Below, in pieces: positions 8,619 to 20,382 of a DNA stretch of 30,664 nt. This stretch comes from Stereum hirsutum FP-91666 SS1 (Eukaryota; Basidiomycota; Agaricomycetes; Russulales; Stereaceae): contig NW_006763134.1 in assembly GCF_000264905.1 (NCBI RefSeq), forward strand, positions 845,997-876,660, given 5' to 3'. Below the pieces are notes generated by a model. That model was given only the letters and a program-made list of their open reading frames with translations. It was not told the origin of the DNA and searched no databases. The translations under genes were made by a program, and so were the position numbers. Numbering within the stretch: position 1 is the first letter of the stretch; each line of letters begins with the position of its first letter.

Positions 8619-11280
8619 ATGCAGCACCATGACCCAGATCTCCTCCATGACTCCCTCGAATTACTCGTTTCGTCCTCGCTCTCTTCCTCGCTTTCCTCGC
8701 AGTCCCCTACCTCAACGTCCTCTGCTGCACCAGCGAGCTCATCTACAGATGTTAACCTCGATAATGGGGATGGGGGAGGTATATCCAAATCCACGCTTGG
8801 GTTCTTGCTGACCTTCCTTGGATTATTCGTCGCGATCGTGAGTATTGCGGTCGGAGGACGGAGGTTGGTGATGAGGAGAAGACGGGCGCGGGGGGGTACC
8901 GGAGCAGCCGGAACGACAGGAACAAGGAAAGTCAGGGAGATAGGTGAAAGACCAGAGATGTTCGAGGTTTACTTGGATCCGAGCAGAGGTTTGAATGGCG
9001 TCGACGGAACTTCGGGATTGGGAAAGACAGAGTGGAGAGACATCATGGTACGTTTTGTTCTATTCACTCTGTTCTCTATTATTTCGGCTTCTTCGTCTTC
9101 AGGTCTTCAATCTTTGTCTCTTGCACGTCTCTCGCGGACAGTGTCCCCGTACAGTAGTACGCGTTCCACATCGGCGATAGCGTCATCGTAATCCCGCCTC
9201 TATCTTTCTCTCCTTCAGACTCCCGCGCACCTGAATCCACTCGAAAGCCGTGTACCGCGAGCGTGGGTCTCCCTAATTGCTGTGCGGACGGTATGCACAG
9301 CGTATGTATTGTTCACCACGAATGCACGAGTGTCCCGACCTCATCTAGGCGATCTATTCCCAGATATAGAGTACAGATTCAACTGTCAGGCGCTGTGCAG
9401 TAATTTCTGCGTCGGTCCCACACGGATTCTTCTCGCACGCAATGCTTCTTCAATGTGATGCCTCTGATGTTTCATGTCGTTCCCGTCTCTTCGTACACGT
9501 ATTCTCAGATTGTCATGAGAGAATGAGAGCACGGGAGCATGCGCTCATCATCCCCTATCATCTCGAGCACGTTTCTGCTTTTGAGTTGTGTTATTTGTGT
9601 GTTATTGAGCGTTTCATCATGCTTGATTAATTGTTTGTGTGGGCATCGTGAGGTGCACGAGTTCTGCTCTGCACCTGACGCTCAATATCTGTCCAATATT
9701 CATCTCCGAGCTGCCCGCTTCACACACAACGCTGACCTCCACATTTTCTTTTCCTTTCTTTATTCTATCTCGTCCAGCCAATCTCACTCTACCTCGACCC
9801 ACCGCCGAACACTTCCGCTACCGTCGCCGGAAACACACTCGCTCCGGATACCTCAAACTCAACGTCGGACGCCTCAAATACACTCTCGGCTTCACCTTCT
9901 TCTCATGATGCCACGACAGGTCACCCAGACGGCGGCGGCGTCGAGCTTCACGTCCTGATGTCTCAAGCCTGGTTTCGCGGTATACACCCCTTCTCTGTCG
10001 CCGACGCCACACCGACCGATGCTGTAGCGTCGTCTTCGCGGCATAACGGTCCTGGTCCTATTCGCGGGCACGGTGGTACAGAGGTAGAGGGCAAAGGGGA
10101 GCAAGCAGAGACGAAGCTGAGAGTCACAGTCCTGATCGCTATGCCTTCCGAAAGTCGCTCGAAGGCACGCGCAGGGCTTCGTAGACGCAACGTCGACAGT
10201 ACCACTTCTGCTCCTCGGGACTTGAAAGGAAAGGGCAAGGCGCGCGCCTCGGATCGCGATATCGTCGACCACACGAGCACGGCCCCCGACAATATCAACT
10301 TCACGGACTCGGACTTCATGAATCACGCGGTCCATACGCCTTCTTTCCTACCTCTACCTGTACTTGCGGGCTCCTCGTCTGAGGCGCAGACGCGGTCAGA
10401 TGAGACTTACCTTGACGATCCGGCGTATGCGAATCGGCCAAATCCAGGCGTAGATGCTGGTCCAAAGGACGAGGCGGATGCCATGGCTGGTGAAGAAGTT
10501 ATAGATGAAGAAGACGAGGAGGAAGGACCTTATCTCGGTGAGGATGGATCGTACGAGCTCGGAATCGTCAGTCTACCCTGGGAGCCGAACGGAAACAGTG
10601 GTCCTCTGGCCCCATTCTTCGTTCGCGAGGTCGACCCTGATTCCACCGGCGAAGATCATACTGGCGCTGCAGTCGGAGGCTTAAACCTCTCGCCCGCACG
10701 CGATCGACAATCCATTGTCGCCCCGTCCTCCTTAACCTCCTCGATGACACCTCTCCGCCGCCCACAGCCCGCACATACACGCCCACCGCCGGTCATGCGA
10801 GGACAACCTCCGAGGGTCCATACGCGTCCACAACCGCGCGCACCCCCGCCTATGATCAGAGAAGATATCTCGATGTGGCCTATGAACTTTTATGGGGATA
10901 TTCCAGCGCCGAGGCCTTCGCGGCCTGCGGACTCGTCCTCTCAACCGCCGTCGGGGTCGATGTCTCGACCTGAGACGTCGGGTGTTAGTTCGTCGAGTGG
11001 GGACGGGTCGGGTCAAGGTGGAGGACGAAGATTGTTTAGGCTCGGGCTTGGGATTGGACGTTCGAAGACAGGCAGCGGTGCTGGTGAGATCGGTTCGGGG
11101 GTAGGAGTGGAGTTGAGCGCGATGTCCATGTCCACGCCTGTGGCGGGCACTTCTGGTGGCGCTACTTCGCCTACATCACCTTCATCGACGCAGGGACCAG
11201 CTGAGTCTCAAGACCGTAGGAGGGCGAATGGAGCTAGTGATATGGTCGTAAACGGAGTGCGGATGAGTGAGTTTATCTGA
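8619..11280 (+). CDS. Single-pass membrane protein with long disordered acidic tail
   Basis: Model: exon 1 8619-9047 (ATG at 8619, ends before GTACGT) and exon 2 9778-11280 (after a polypyrimidine tract and CAG), both phase 0; 643 aa. Residues about 20-48 are Ser/Thr-rich, followed by a membrane helix (STLGFLLTFLGLFVAIVSIAV) and an Arg-rich stop-transfer (RRLVMRRRRARGG). Then come EKPEMFEV-like and WRDIM motifs, VTVLIAMPS, an acidic run (EEVIDEEDEEEGPYL), YELGIVSLPWEP, and a Pro/Ser/Gly-rich tail. This order matches a common Agaricomycete family of unknown function, with a short outside part and a long inside tail. The 730-nt intron is unusually long for this genome. A 72-nt stretch inside it (9219-9290) has splice-like borders and an open phase-0 frame, so a three-exon form is possible. 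Confidence 0.75.
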
Positions 11281-11885
11281 GTTCAAGTTGACGTCGTTGT
11301 CGTTGTCGTTGTCGTTACCGGTGGGGTTATTTTCGATTAGGGTTTACTCTGAGACCATGGTGGAACCCGGAATGCATTATATACTTACTCATTTACTTGT
11401 TACTCGTACTACTACCACTGTCTCTATCTGTACTCCAACCCACCCCACTGCTGTTTCTACATTCATCCACTACATCTGTTTGCCTGTGTTTTGTTTGCAT
11501 ACCATACAACTTTCAACTTTAGGATCACATTGGAGCCTTCGTGCGTACTTTCTCATCTGGTAAGGCATTGGGGTTTCTCAAAACAAATTGTGTTGACTGG
11601 AGACAGAATCATAAGAGGCTTCAGAGATGTCTCACACTATGAAGAATGGATACTTCTGGCAAAATCGTACATGCAATTTCTACGCCCTTGCAGGCCCTTA
11701 CCGGACAATGCCGGTGGGGACGCTTGGGGCCACCGCCACATTACCTTGCTTGAAGGTCCATCCTACCCCCGTAATTCCTCAGAATCGACCCGGAAATAAA
11801 CATGACCAAACATCGGAGATTTGATCTCTCCATCTTGGCTTTGATAAGATAGTGGCACCTGCCTCTTGTTACTTGCTCGATGACC
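11281..11885. other. Intergenic stretch with a short GTCGTT microsatellite
   Basis: A hexanucleotide run of GTCGTT lies immediately after the stop of the preceding gene, at about 11292-11317, probably in its 3' UTR. Beyond this I see only T-rich non-coding DNA and no gene. Confidence 0.5.
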
Positions 11886-11966
11886 ATGAACCGAGAGGTA
11901 CGTTCATATCTTAAACTTTACCTATCGTCAGGGATCTAAACTATCTCTGGCCTATAACTTGTGCAG

Positions 11967-12934
11967 GACCATTGCAAGACTGCGTGATGGGGGCGAGAAT
12001 CACGAGCTGAAGCCGATAGACCCTCCGTGCGTACTCTTTCGAAGCTTATAACTGAGCTTTGGCACTCAAACCTATCAATATTGTACCATTGCCTGCTTAG
12101 GACGGTTCCCAATGCTGGTGTGACCACCGAAGCGGAGGGTGTTGATGGTCATGCGGCTACGGAGGCAGGGTGAGTACCCATCACATTGTCTATCATACAA
12201 CCGCCCGCTTTGATGTGAATGCTGACCTCCGTACCTGACAGCACCTCGACTGGGGCCGCCAACCCCTCCACTGCGGCCACGCCCCCTGGGTTGGACACCG
12301 AGCTCGTCCTCGACCACCTTCGCCACCTCCCCTTCTTCACCGGCAACACATCCTTTGCTGCTCAGGACTCCGTGGTCTGGATGCGTCAGGAAAGAGTGAA
12401 CATCGCTGCCGTCGCCGAGGCCGTCCCCTCCCCGTCAACCGACCCCGCCGCTCTGATCATTCTCAGCCAAGTTGCTCATGACGACTTTTGGGCGGATGCG
12501 ACGGCCGGCTATCGTGGCCCCACTCGTTTCACCGGCACGATAACGGATGCGAAGGCCTCCCTGAAGCTCATCAGGCCTTCAGAACATCCTGACCGCAAGT
12601 CCCAAGGCCGCAGCTGAACTCAGGCCATCAAGGAGACTCGCGTCTACAATCCCCTCCCTGCATACGACATTGACGGCAGCATCATCAAGCCCAAGGACTA
12701 TCGTGCGAAACTTCAAGGAGCGACCGTCATCATGACCTTCGGTCTGAAGCACTACCCCATCGGGCCACGGTCGGAGGGCGTTGCGGGTAATAACACGTTC
12801 GTCGCTGATATCTTGAAGATTCGGTGGTTGAGGCGGCTCAGCCTCGCCCGGTTTCTCCCATGAAGAGAAAGCGTGTGCTGACGACTGACTCTGATGGACT
12901 TATTGCGCCTCCGAAGGTATCTCGCACTGCTTGA
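11967..12934 (+). pseudogene. Broken basidiomycete gene of unknown function
   Basis: Three exon-like pieces join cleanly: 11967-12026, 12101-12169 and 12242 onward, with GT-AG borders and matching phases. The product reads IARLRDGGENHELKPIDPP, then TEAEGVDGHAATEAG, then VVWMRQERVNIAAVAEA and PTRFTGTITDAKASLKL. An in-frame TGA sits at 12615-12617. The same frame then continues with YNPLPAYDIDGSIIKPKDY and KLQGATVIMTFGLKHY, a pattern I recognise from a widespread Agaricomycete family without assigned function. After about 12800 the coding signal moves to another frame, giving PVSPMKRKRVLTTDSDGL and a stop at 12932-12934. A candidate first exon at 11880-11897 also joins into a stop. A stop plus a frameshift argue for a pseudogene, though sequencing error or a missed tiny intron could mimic part of this. 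Confidence 0.62.
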
Positions 12935-13476
12935 GACTACTGATACTATTGGCTCCGTTCGGTCCCACTTTCCCGTCCGTTCTACCACCTTTTTATACCC
13001 GCTCTCTCTGATCGTCTGCTTGCTCCGCGCCTACCCTCTCATTCTTTTCTGTTCAGCATGTGTTTGCTACCCGACTGTTTTACAGTGCCACGACCACACA
13101 GCCGTCCTCTCCTTGCTCGTCCATTTGCGTAGTCAGAGCGTTCCGTGTTGACCATTGCGTACTGTACTGCTGCGAATAATAATGGTGGTGTTGGTCCAAA
13201 ATTGTCTTTCGTGTGATTTTTCAATGTTTCATGCCCTATCTCACAATTGCTTGTGGGTCCGAGTTTCGTAGGCCGTGTAACATTAAAATATGGTGAAGCG
13301 CCAAACCTATCTACCAAGCAAGGTGACTGTTGCCGAAGGCAGCGCTCCCCCAGTATGATACAAACCGCAGATACACGTGCACGTCGGTGTCCGAGTCACG
13401 GAAGCAGGCGGCGCTCGTCCCTTTCACTTGACGTCGACGAGCTCTTCTCTATTACTGCCCGCAATTGGGCCTCGAG
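12935..13476. other. Intergenic stretch before the F-box gene
   Basis: T/C-rich DNA with no supported gene. The open frames at 12894-13151 and 13247-13636 are in poor coding context. The second overlaps the start region of the F-box gene in a different frame. Confidence 0.4.
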
Positions 13477-15290
13477 ATGGCGAAGACACGCAAAGGTGAG
13501 TGGCATTTCAGGATTTTTCAAGCGCTATGCTGCTCATATCATGTCTACCTTTCCTAGTTCACGTTGTTACGCCGGTCGCCGACAGGTCCTCCACTCTTGT
13601 TCAACAAACCGCTCCCGCGGCGCGCCTACCACCTGAAATCTTGTCATACATCTTTCTATATCATCGCTGGTCCACCACAGACTATACGTGGCTTCACATT
13701 CTTCACGTCTGTCGACAATGGCGTGCCACAGCCATCGGATGTTCGACTCTGTGGACGTATATTTCCAAAACACGCAATCGATATCTAAGGCTGTTCATGC
13801 TGAAGTATTCGAAACAGTCATCTATCGTACTCAGAGGATTGAGGATTGTGAAGGACTTATCCCCGGAAACAAAGAATATTTTGAAGAACAATCTTCATCG
13901 CGTCCGGGAGCTTGCACTCACTTTTGAGGCATGTAATAATGTCGCCGAGTGGGTGACGAAGGTCCTCGATCCCGAGGCGGCACCTATGTTGAAGGTCCTC
14001 GAACTCAGCCTCGAGCGTAGCGGCCTCTTCAATGACAGCATTCCTGTCCTCGATGTGGCCTTGAACATTCAGTCTTTAGTCACGAACTGTCCCTTGGAGT
14101 TCCCCGCAGACCATCCGCAGGAAAATCTCAACTCCTTGCGTATGGACCTCCCTAGCTTTTACCTGATTAGCCACGACACCCAGCAGGTCACTTATCTATG
14201 CCGAACGCTCTCCGTGATGCCTAAACTTACGCAACTCCACATCTTGAATCTCTATGATCTATCTGCGTATATCCCATATTCTGGGCCTTGCGTTACTCTT
14301 CCATACCTGAAGACACTACGTTATACGGGGACACGTGATGTTTGTTTGAACATCCTACAACTCCTTCGACTCCCACCGACAACCCGTTTCGCCTTCCGCT
14401 TACACCGCAAAGACTTCGCATTTCATTCACTGCATCCTCTCATCTCGCAAGCCCTGCACCGCCGCAGGAAGGCCAACTCGACAACAGCGTCAGCTGAATT
14501 TCATGTAAAATTGTTCACCAAGAACCACCCCGAACTACCCATGCATCGACTCATCGTGTTCCAATCGGCTCCTCATCTGGACGCTACCCTCTCATCACCT
14601 CTCTCCAAACGCCTAACCAACGGAGATTCGCCAATCCTCTCTATTGAGTTCTTCGGTCGCCATGATCACATAACCCCCGTTCAGAGGGTCTCTAATCCAC
14701 CCCAATGTTGGCTTAGCATATTCCCGCCCCAATCCATCGAATCTGTGTCCATGCGCTCAGAGATTCGGTATAACTTGGGCCGAGTGGTATCCAACGCTGG
14801 CAGTCTCCACTCAAATACCGTCCTCTTAGACAAATTTTCATTTCTCGCATGCCCGGGCGCCAAGTCGCTCTACATCGGAGATGCAGGCACTGCTGAATCC
14901 ATCGCTCCGTTTCTTGGAGTACGGCTCACCACCCCCAGCAGCTTGGGCAACAAGTTCTTCGCTTTCCCGGACCTCGAGACGCTGACCATAGGGGATTTCA
15001 ACTCGTCTGACCCATTCGAAGGATTCAGCGAGGATACCGATACTCGTAAGGTAGAGATAGACAGGGCGATGCGACATATCCAGTTCGCGGTGGAAGAGAG
15101 GGCGCGTGCGGGGCAGAAGTTGAAGAGCTTGAGGCTGCCAGCTGTTGTGGCAGAGACATTGGGGGAGTGGGTCGTACAAGCGAGAGATATGGGCTGGGTG
15201 GGAAAGCTTGTTTGTGATGATCAAGGCTATGACGACCTTGTTTCTATGCCTTTGGAGGGAATAGATCTCGAAGAAGATGAACACGAGTAA
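13477..15290 (+). CDS. F-box protein with leucine-rich-repeat-like region
   Basis: Model: short exon 13477-13495 (MAKTRK), intron 13496-13557 (GTGAGT...CCTAG), exon 13558-15290; about 583 aa. The F-box spans residues 30 to about 72: LPPEILSYIFLYHRW, then WLHILHVCRQWRATAIG and LWTYI, the pattern of the large Agaricomycete F-box families. The remaining 500 residues contain irregular leucine-rich units (for example LKVLELSLERSGLF, PKLTQLHILNLYDL, LPYLKTLRYTG, LKSLRLPAVV) that in such proteins bind the substrate, and the C-terminus is acidic. By family knowledge it would recruit targets to an SCF ubiquitin ligase through Skp1. The specific target cannot be inferred. Without the intron the frame would start at 13500, but then the first 19 residues would be intron sequence. 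Confidence 0.85.
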
Positions 15291-15974
15291 ATGACAGCGG
15301 AGGTGAGTCTCTTGGCTGATCGTTTAATTTGTCGGTGAATAACCTATCGTTCATGTCCTTTTAGAGCTTGTCTACAACTTTACTTATACGCTAGTACTGA
15401 ACTCTAAACTCTGTTTGTGACCGGTGTTGATCTCTATTCCACGTCATTCTCGTTCAAAGTCAAGTATGAGCACCCTCAGCTGGTTTTCGGTCTCAGACTC
15501 TACATCACATTGACGATGTCAGACGTGCATTTGTCATAGACGTCTGGCATCTCACCAATAACTCACCTCAGGCTGCTGCTATTTTCAATCTGCCTACCAA
15601 TGGTGAGTGTCTTGTTTCAGCACTGCTGCTCGAAGGTCGGAACGTCGACGGCCAACAGATCATATGATATGCACTAATATTGTCAAGTGTTCGATGAAAC
15701 ACTGATTCAAGATATATTTAAATTGATAATCACAGGAGACTCCTCCTTTATACCTTGGGCTCACTCTGGATGTACAAGCTGTACGATTTGTAGGGCAGTG
15801 TGTGTCGCAGGGTTTGATGACAGGGTAACTATCGTATGAAACATAAGTTCTGGTATCATAGCACTGCGCAGACCCCCCTGGCTTAACAGTCTCTCGTTAT
15901 GCCTGTCCACCTCGCATGCCCACTTCTTTTCAGATCATCGAGCCCACATTTCATCCTCTTCGGCCCACACTTGC
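15291..15974. other. Intergenic stretch, no gene seen
   Basis: This contains 3' UTR-like sequence after the F-box gene, an AT-rich patch (TATATTTAAATTGATAAT near 15713), and pyrimidine-rich leader-like DNA before the next start codon. I found no supported coding region. Confidence 0.45.
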
Positions 15975-17256
15975 ATGCCACGTCATCCATTGGATCTGAC
16001 TTTCATTCTCCTTGTGGCGGCCTCCTGGCCCCTGTTTACCCAACTTATCCGAGCCGAACCAGTCAATCGTAGCATTGACGACGAATATGGAGACCCTTTT
16101 GGTGGAGGAGTCGTACAATACAAGGCTGACTGGCAACAGGGAGCTGAATGTGGTGGTTGCTTCGCCACTCCGGATAGAGCCTTTGCCTTCAATCATACAT
16201 GGCATGACTCGACGGCCGATGGCGGACGAGGTCCCCGTGAGCTCACCCTTACATTCAACGGTGCGTGGCCCTCTCTCCGCCATAAGTGAGCAACAAACGA
16301 CGAAAGCTGATGAGGTTAATATTTGCATGGCCCTATAGGGTCGGCTGTATACGTCTACTTTATCCTGGATGACCACATCATCAGTGACTCTACCACGGCC
16401 ACTAGTTTCAACATTACCTTAAATGGGAGATTCGTTGATTCATTCGAGTACAATCCCAACGGTGCAGCCGACTTTATATACAATTCGCTGGTATACTTCG
16501 CGGAAAACCTGGACAACCACACCAGTACTGTCGTCCTGAACTCGAGCGGAGACCCACCATCATTACTTCTTTTTGACTACGCCATCTACACGTATGTCCT
16601 TCCTTTTACGACAGCTGCCAGAACAATCAAGCCTTCGAGGTCCTAACTGACCGTTATGTAGGACGGATTCTGAGGTCGAACCCCTCTCGGGTTCTGAATC
16701 AGCCATCATAGCCTCGGAATCGGCGACGCACTTCTCCGCTACTACAACCATATCGTCGCCGAATATACCTGCTGGGACTACTGCAGCCAACCCTCCCACC
16801 TCTAGGTCGACGCCAGTAGGACCAATCGTTGGAGGTGTGGTCGGCGGAACAGGAGGAATCTCACTGGTCATTTTAACCATCATCTGTCTACTGCGACGCC
16901 GAAAACGCTTTTTCGCTCGCGAGGAGGCCCTGCATAAAATCGAACCCTTAGTTTCTTCAGCAAATTTCGCGACGTCTCAGCCGGTTTCAAGAATGCATGG
17001 GGAAAAGATGCAGGATGTTTTCGCAAGTACGTCGTTGAGTACGGCGAACCTATCTGCACGGGCGTCGAGTACTGCTTCGACCAACAGGAGCAGGGACCGG
17101 CGGGAGCAGGGGGACGAGGATATAAGAGAGAGGATAGACAGTATACAGGCAGAGATCGCACGGCTCCATCGTACGATGCGGGTCCAGCATGAAGGGGTAC
17201 TCAGCGGGATATCAGGGCCGCCCGAATATCAAAGCGCCTACGATGTCGACGAGTAA
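15975..17256 (+). CDS. Type I membrane protein with N-terminal extracellular domain
   Basis: Model: exons 15975-16260, 16339-16591 and 16662-17256; 377 aa, all joins in frame. It begins with a signal peptide (LTFILLVAASWPLFTQL, residues about 8-25). The extracellular domain contains CGGCFATPDRAFAF, NHTWHDST, ELTLTFNGSAVYVYFIL and SFNITLNG with several N-glycosylation sites. This W...C..C...WHDST...F.G.AVYVYF pattern recurs in a large basidiomycete surface-protein family of unknown ligand. A Ser/Thr-rich stalk follows, then a membrane helix at about residues 230-256 (GGVVGGTGGISLVILTIICLL) and a basic stop-transfer RRRKR. The cytoplasmic tail carries a predicted coiled coil (ERIDSIQAEIARLHRTMR) and ends PPEYQSAYDVDE. 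It may be a wall sensor or adhesion protein, but this is inference from architecture only. Confidence 0.85.
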
Positions 17257-17680
17257 TATGCATCTTAAGCTGTAGACAAATGGTGCACTTCGATAGTCCA
17301 TGCCATTTGCCAAAGGTCCGTTCGGGTGAAGATTCTATGGTCGGAGAGCATAAGTACGAGACTTCTCATACCATCGCATTACCTTCTACGATGACTCCAT
17401 TCTGCTTGACCGTGGCCCGAGAGCTGAATTTGGCCAACGACGCTCCTGTACGTTTGGATCACTTGATATCGTTGAGATCAATATCATAACATAAATATCA
17501 ACCAACATTAGCAGCACGAAGCCGAGAGACTGGGATACTCTATATGCACCAACGTTGACAGAAACCTTGATGTGTGTTTCCCCCGTTCGCCGTCCGACCG
17601 CATACCTTTCTACCTCCACTATATACCCTCCAACGGCCCAACACTACCGCAGGCGTGTGTACTACAGTCCCCTTGGGTTT
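17257..17680. other. Convergent 3' intergenic region
   Basis: This separates the stop of the plus-strand membrane protein from the stop of the minus-strand sterol isomerase, so it should hold both 3' UTRs and transcription ends. I see no coding region; short open frames here lack context. Confidence 0.45.
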
Positions 17681-18684
17681 CTAGATCTTTCCAATGAGTA
17701 GGTTGCTGATCATTTCGCGCCCTGTGATGCGGACCGTATTGTAGAGCGTGGGGATGTCAAGCGTGGAGGTGAGAGCGTCCGCGAAGCCGAAGGGGAGCAT
17801 AAGTGGGATCCAACCTGCACGGAATAAATTCACGTCAGTAAAAAGTACTGAGGACAAACTCAAGATTCGAATGGGAAAGGCAGGGGTAAAGAAACCGAGT
17901 GCGTCATACTCAACACGGCCTGTTATCCCATCGCAAGGAAAGCACGAGAACACAAGCAAGGGGGACCGAAGCCAATGACAGACCATACTCACCGCGAGCG
18001 TACTCCATGGCCCAACATCCCTCATGCATCTTATATTGCTTCGCTACGCCCCTTGGCATCAAATGCACGTCTCCAGGCTTATACACCTCCCTCTCCAATT
18101 CGCCCGGCGCAAACGCCCACTGCTCTCCCACCAAAATATGGAAATAGTCATCCGCAGTATGAATCCCGCTGTGCCCTTCCGTTCCCAAAGGTGTGCCGAA
18201 TATGATGAGGTACTCGGAGATAGATGCGTGAATGATGTACATGGCACCCATCGCTCCGCCGGCATTGTTGAAGACCCATTCGGACGGTGTTTCAAAAGGG
18301 TCGTGCGAGTTGAGCGCAATGACTCGTTGGGAGGAGGCTGTTTGTGGGTATGTTTCGTGCAAGGAGGTGAGGATGTGGGTGATCATGCCTTCGGTAGAGT
18401 TAGGCGAGGCGGCGATGGCGGCTTGGGCGAGTGCGTGGAGAGCTGGTGGGTCGAAAATGTACCACCGGTCCTGAATATTACGAGAACGAAAGAAGCAATA
18501 TCTATATCCAGAAGACTGCCTCGGCTTGAACTAAGAACGGAGAACTCACCTTGATTCCATCGAGGAAGTACCCAACAACGGCCAGGATGGTCACGACGAA
18601 TGTCCTCAGTGTCCACTTTGTGAGACGGCTCTTCTTCTGTTGAGCCTTTTTATTCGCTGCTGCTTGCGCTTTTGAGATTCCCAT
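17681..18684 (-). CDS. ERG2: C-8 sterol isomerase (ERG2/sigma-1 family), canonical copy
   Basis: Model: ATG at 18684; exons 18684-18550, 18470-17993 and 17814-17681; 248 aa, in frame. ERG2 moves the sterol double bond from C-8 to C-7 in ergosterol synthesis, in the endoplasmic reticulum membrane. The N-terminus is Lys-rich, followed by one membrane helix ([13 protein letters not shown]). The family core is intact: [12 protein letters not shown] (46-57), [22 protein letters not shown] (113-128), [17 protein letters not shown] (131-147), [17 protein letters not shown] (149-165), [12 protein letters not shown] (175-186), and [19 protein letters not shown] (199-217) with E201 aligned to the essential Glu of sigma-1 (E172). 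It ends NLLIGKI. Length is usual for fungal ERG2. The second intron is long (178 nt). It is paired head-to-head with a diverged paralogue at 19418. Confidence 0.93.
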
Positions 18685-19417
18685 TGTAGCAGGTGAAATA
18701 GAGGAAGTCCCAAAAAATTGTTGCCTGAGGTCACGCTCGTGATGGGTCGTCGGGGTCGTCGCGTAAGGAGCCCAGAGGATAGAGTGTAGAATTTTAGCGA
18801 GTATGAAGATAGCGCAGTATGTAGTGAACTCGCGCGCAGTAGATCTGGTTCAGTAGTCCAACGCGATGAAATACCTGAACCAGATTATGATGTAGAAGAC
18901 GGAGAGGCCAGAGAGAAGCGACTTCGACGGCGCCACACATATACCGCGGGATCGCCACACTTCGCACGCCCTCTAATTGGCCAATGATTGGCGACGCGCC
19001 GCGGAGTTTGAACTTGAAAATGAACATTCTCATTCTCGTACGACCTCTCCGCTGGCGCTTTCTGCTAGGACTTGCTTTGCTCACGCAACGTCGTACGACG
19101 GTCTCCTCTCCTTGGCCCTCGCCCCGAGCTTGTATTACTGATTACTCATGATGCTGGCATTTGGATGTTCACTATGTCTTATAAAGCATGTTATTATATT
19201 CACTGGACCGTTCACTGGTCGAATACATGTGAAAGTTCCTTTGGACACTAAAGTTCATCAAAGTCGTTCGTCAACATCCGTTGGAGAAACAATTTCTCAA
19301 AATTCTGGGTCCAGTGGAGTTTTTTTTGCCTTGGTCCTCAATTTGTCCTCAACACTACACGACCACTAGCAGCCAGCCACGATTTTAATCTGAACAATCT
19401 CACTTTCGTCGTTAGCC
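18685..19417. promoter_or_regulatory. Shared intergenic region between the two ERG2 paralogues
   Basis: These 733 bp lie between two divergent start codons, so they must contain both promoters. I see no gene. A CCAATGATTGG block near 18978-18988 contains CCAAT on one strand and ATTGG for the other, a possible bidirectional CCAAT element. No extended symmetry between the two halves was evident, so the promoters seem to have diverged more than the coding regions. Confidence 0.45.
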
Positions 19418-20382
19418 ATGGAACCTCCAAAGGCTCCAAATGTTTCTAATAGAGTCAAAGAGACTCGGCAAAAGCAGACGACTAGGCACCTCTCGAAGTT
19501 GAAGTTTCCTGCATTCATCATCGCTATACTAGCTGCTGTAGGCTATTACCTCGACTGTATCAAGGTAGTTTTCTTCGTCTGACCGCGAGGATACAGTCCC
19601 AATACGACTAGGCTGACGTATTATGTTTCGTAGGACCGGTGGTATGTTTTCGACCCACCGACTCTTCACGCACTCGCCCAATCTGCCGTCGCCGCCTCAC
19701 CCAATTCTACGGAAGGCATGATCTCCTACATCCTCACCTCACTCCACGAAACCTATCCTCAGCACACCCTCTCCTTCTCCTCATCTGCATCATCAAATTC
19801 CTCACACCCTCTCGTCGCCCTCAATGCAAATCCTCCCACAGACCCATCCTCTTGGTTCTTCAACAACGCCGGTGGAGCGATGGGCGCCGTGTACATGATC
19901 CACGCGTCCATAACTGAATATCTCATCATCTTCGGTACGCCGTCCGGTACGGAAGGTCACACCGGCTTATTTCTCGCGGACGATTATTTCCATATCTTGG
20001 TTGGCGAGCAGTGGGCTTTCGAGCCGGGAGCGTTGGAGAAGGAGGTTTATAGGCCAGGGGACTTGCATTTGATGAGGAGGGGAGTGAAGAATCAGTACAA
20101 GATGCACGATGGAGCCTGGGCGATGGAGTATGTCAGAGGTGGGTCACGTCTAAGTATATTATACCACATTGTTTTCTTTATTTCGAGTTGGAATTTGATA
20201 GAGGCGTTCTCACTGATTTGGCGACTGACTCCGTTCTTACTTTACCAGGCTGGGTCCCACTAATGTTGCCCTTTGGCTTCGCCGACGCCCTCACCTCCAC
20301 CCTTGACGTACCCACCATTTACAACACGCTCCGCATCACAGGCCGAGAAATCATCCGGAACTTGATGATCGGAAAGATCTGA
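19418..20382 (+). CDS. Diverged ERG2-type sterol isomerase paralogue
   Basis: Model: exons 19418-19564, 19634-20138 and 20249-20382; 261 aa. Both introns fall at exactly the same codon positions as in the minus-strand copy (after IK and inside RG|W), so the genes are duplicates. The overall core is kept: [46 protein letters not shown], and [17 protein letters not shown], ending NLMIGKI. However, several positions conserved in the other copy have changed: FGTPSGTEG has S153 for Leu, GLFLADDYF has F162 for His149, HLMRRG has R197 for Pro184, and VKNQY (200-204) replaces VAKQY. There is also a Ser-rich insertion (residues 97-106). The Glu of MEYVRG (E214) is retained. It may still isomerise sterols, may act on another substrate, or may be a sigma-1-like ligand-binding protein; the sequence alone cannot decide. 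Confidence 0.9.

Noticed and set aside
9958..11280. 440-aa protein starting at the ATG at 9958
   Set aside because: The same frame is open back to a good acceptor at 9777, and joining to the upstream exon supplies the membrane helix expected for the family. The ATG at 9958 is internal.
15300..15700. Possible extra exons downstream of the F-box gene
   Set aside because: Short GT-AG-like pairs exist, but the joined frames hit stops and show no continuation of the protein.
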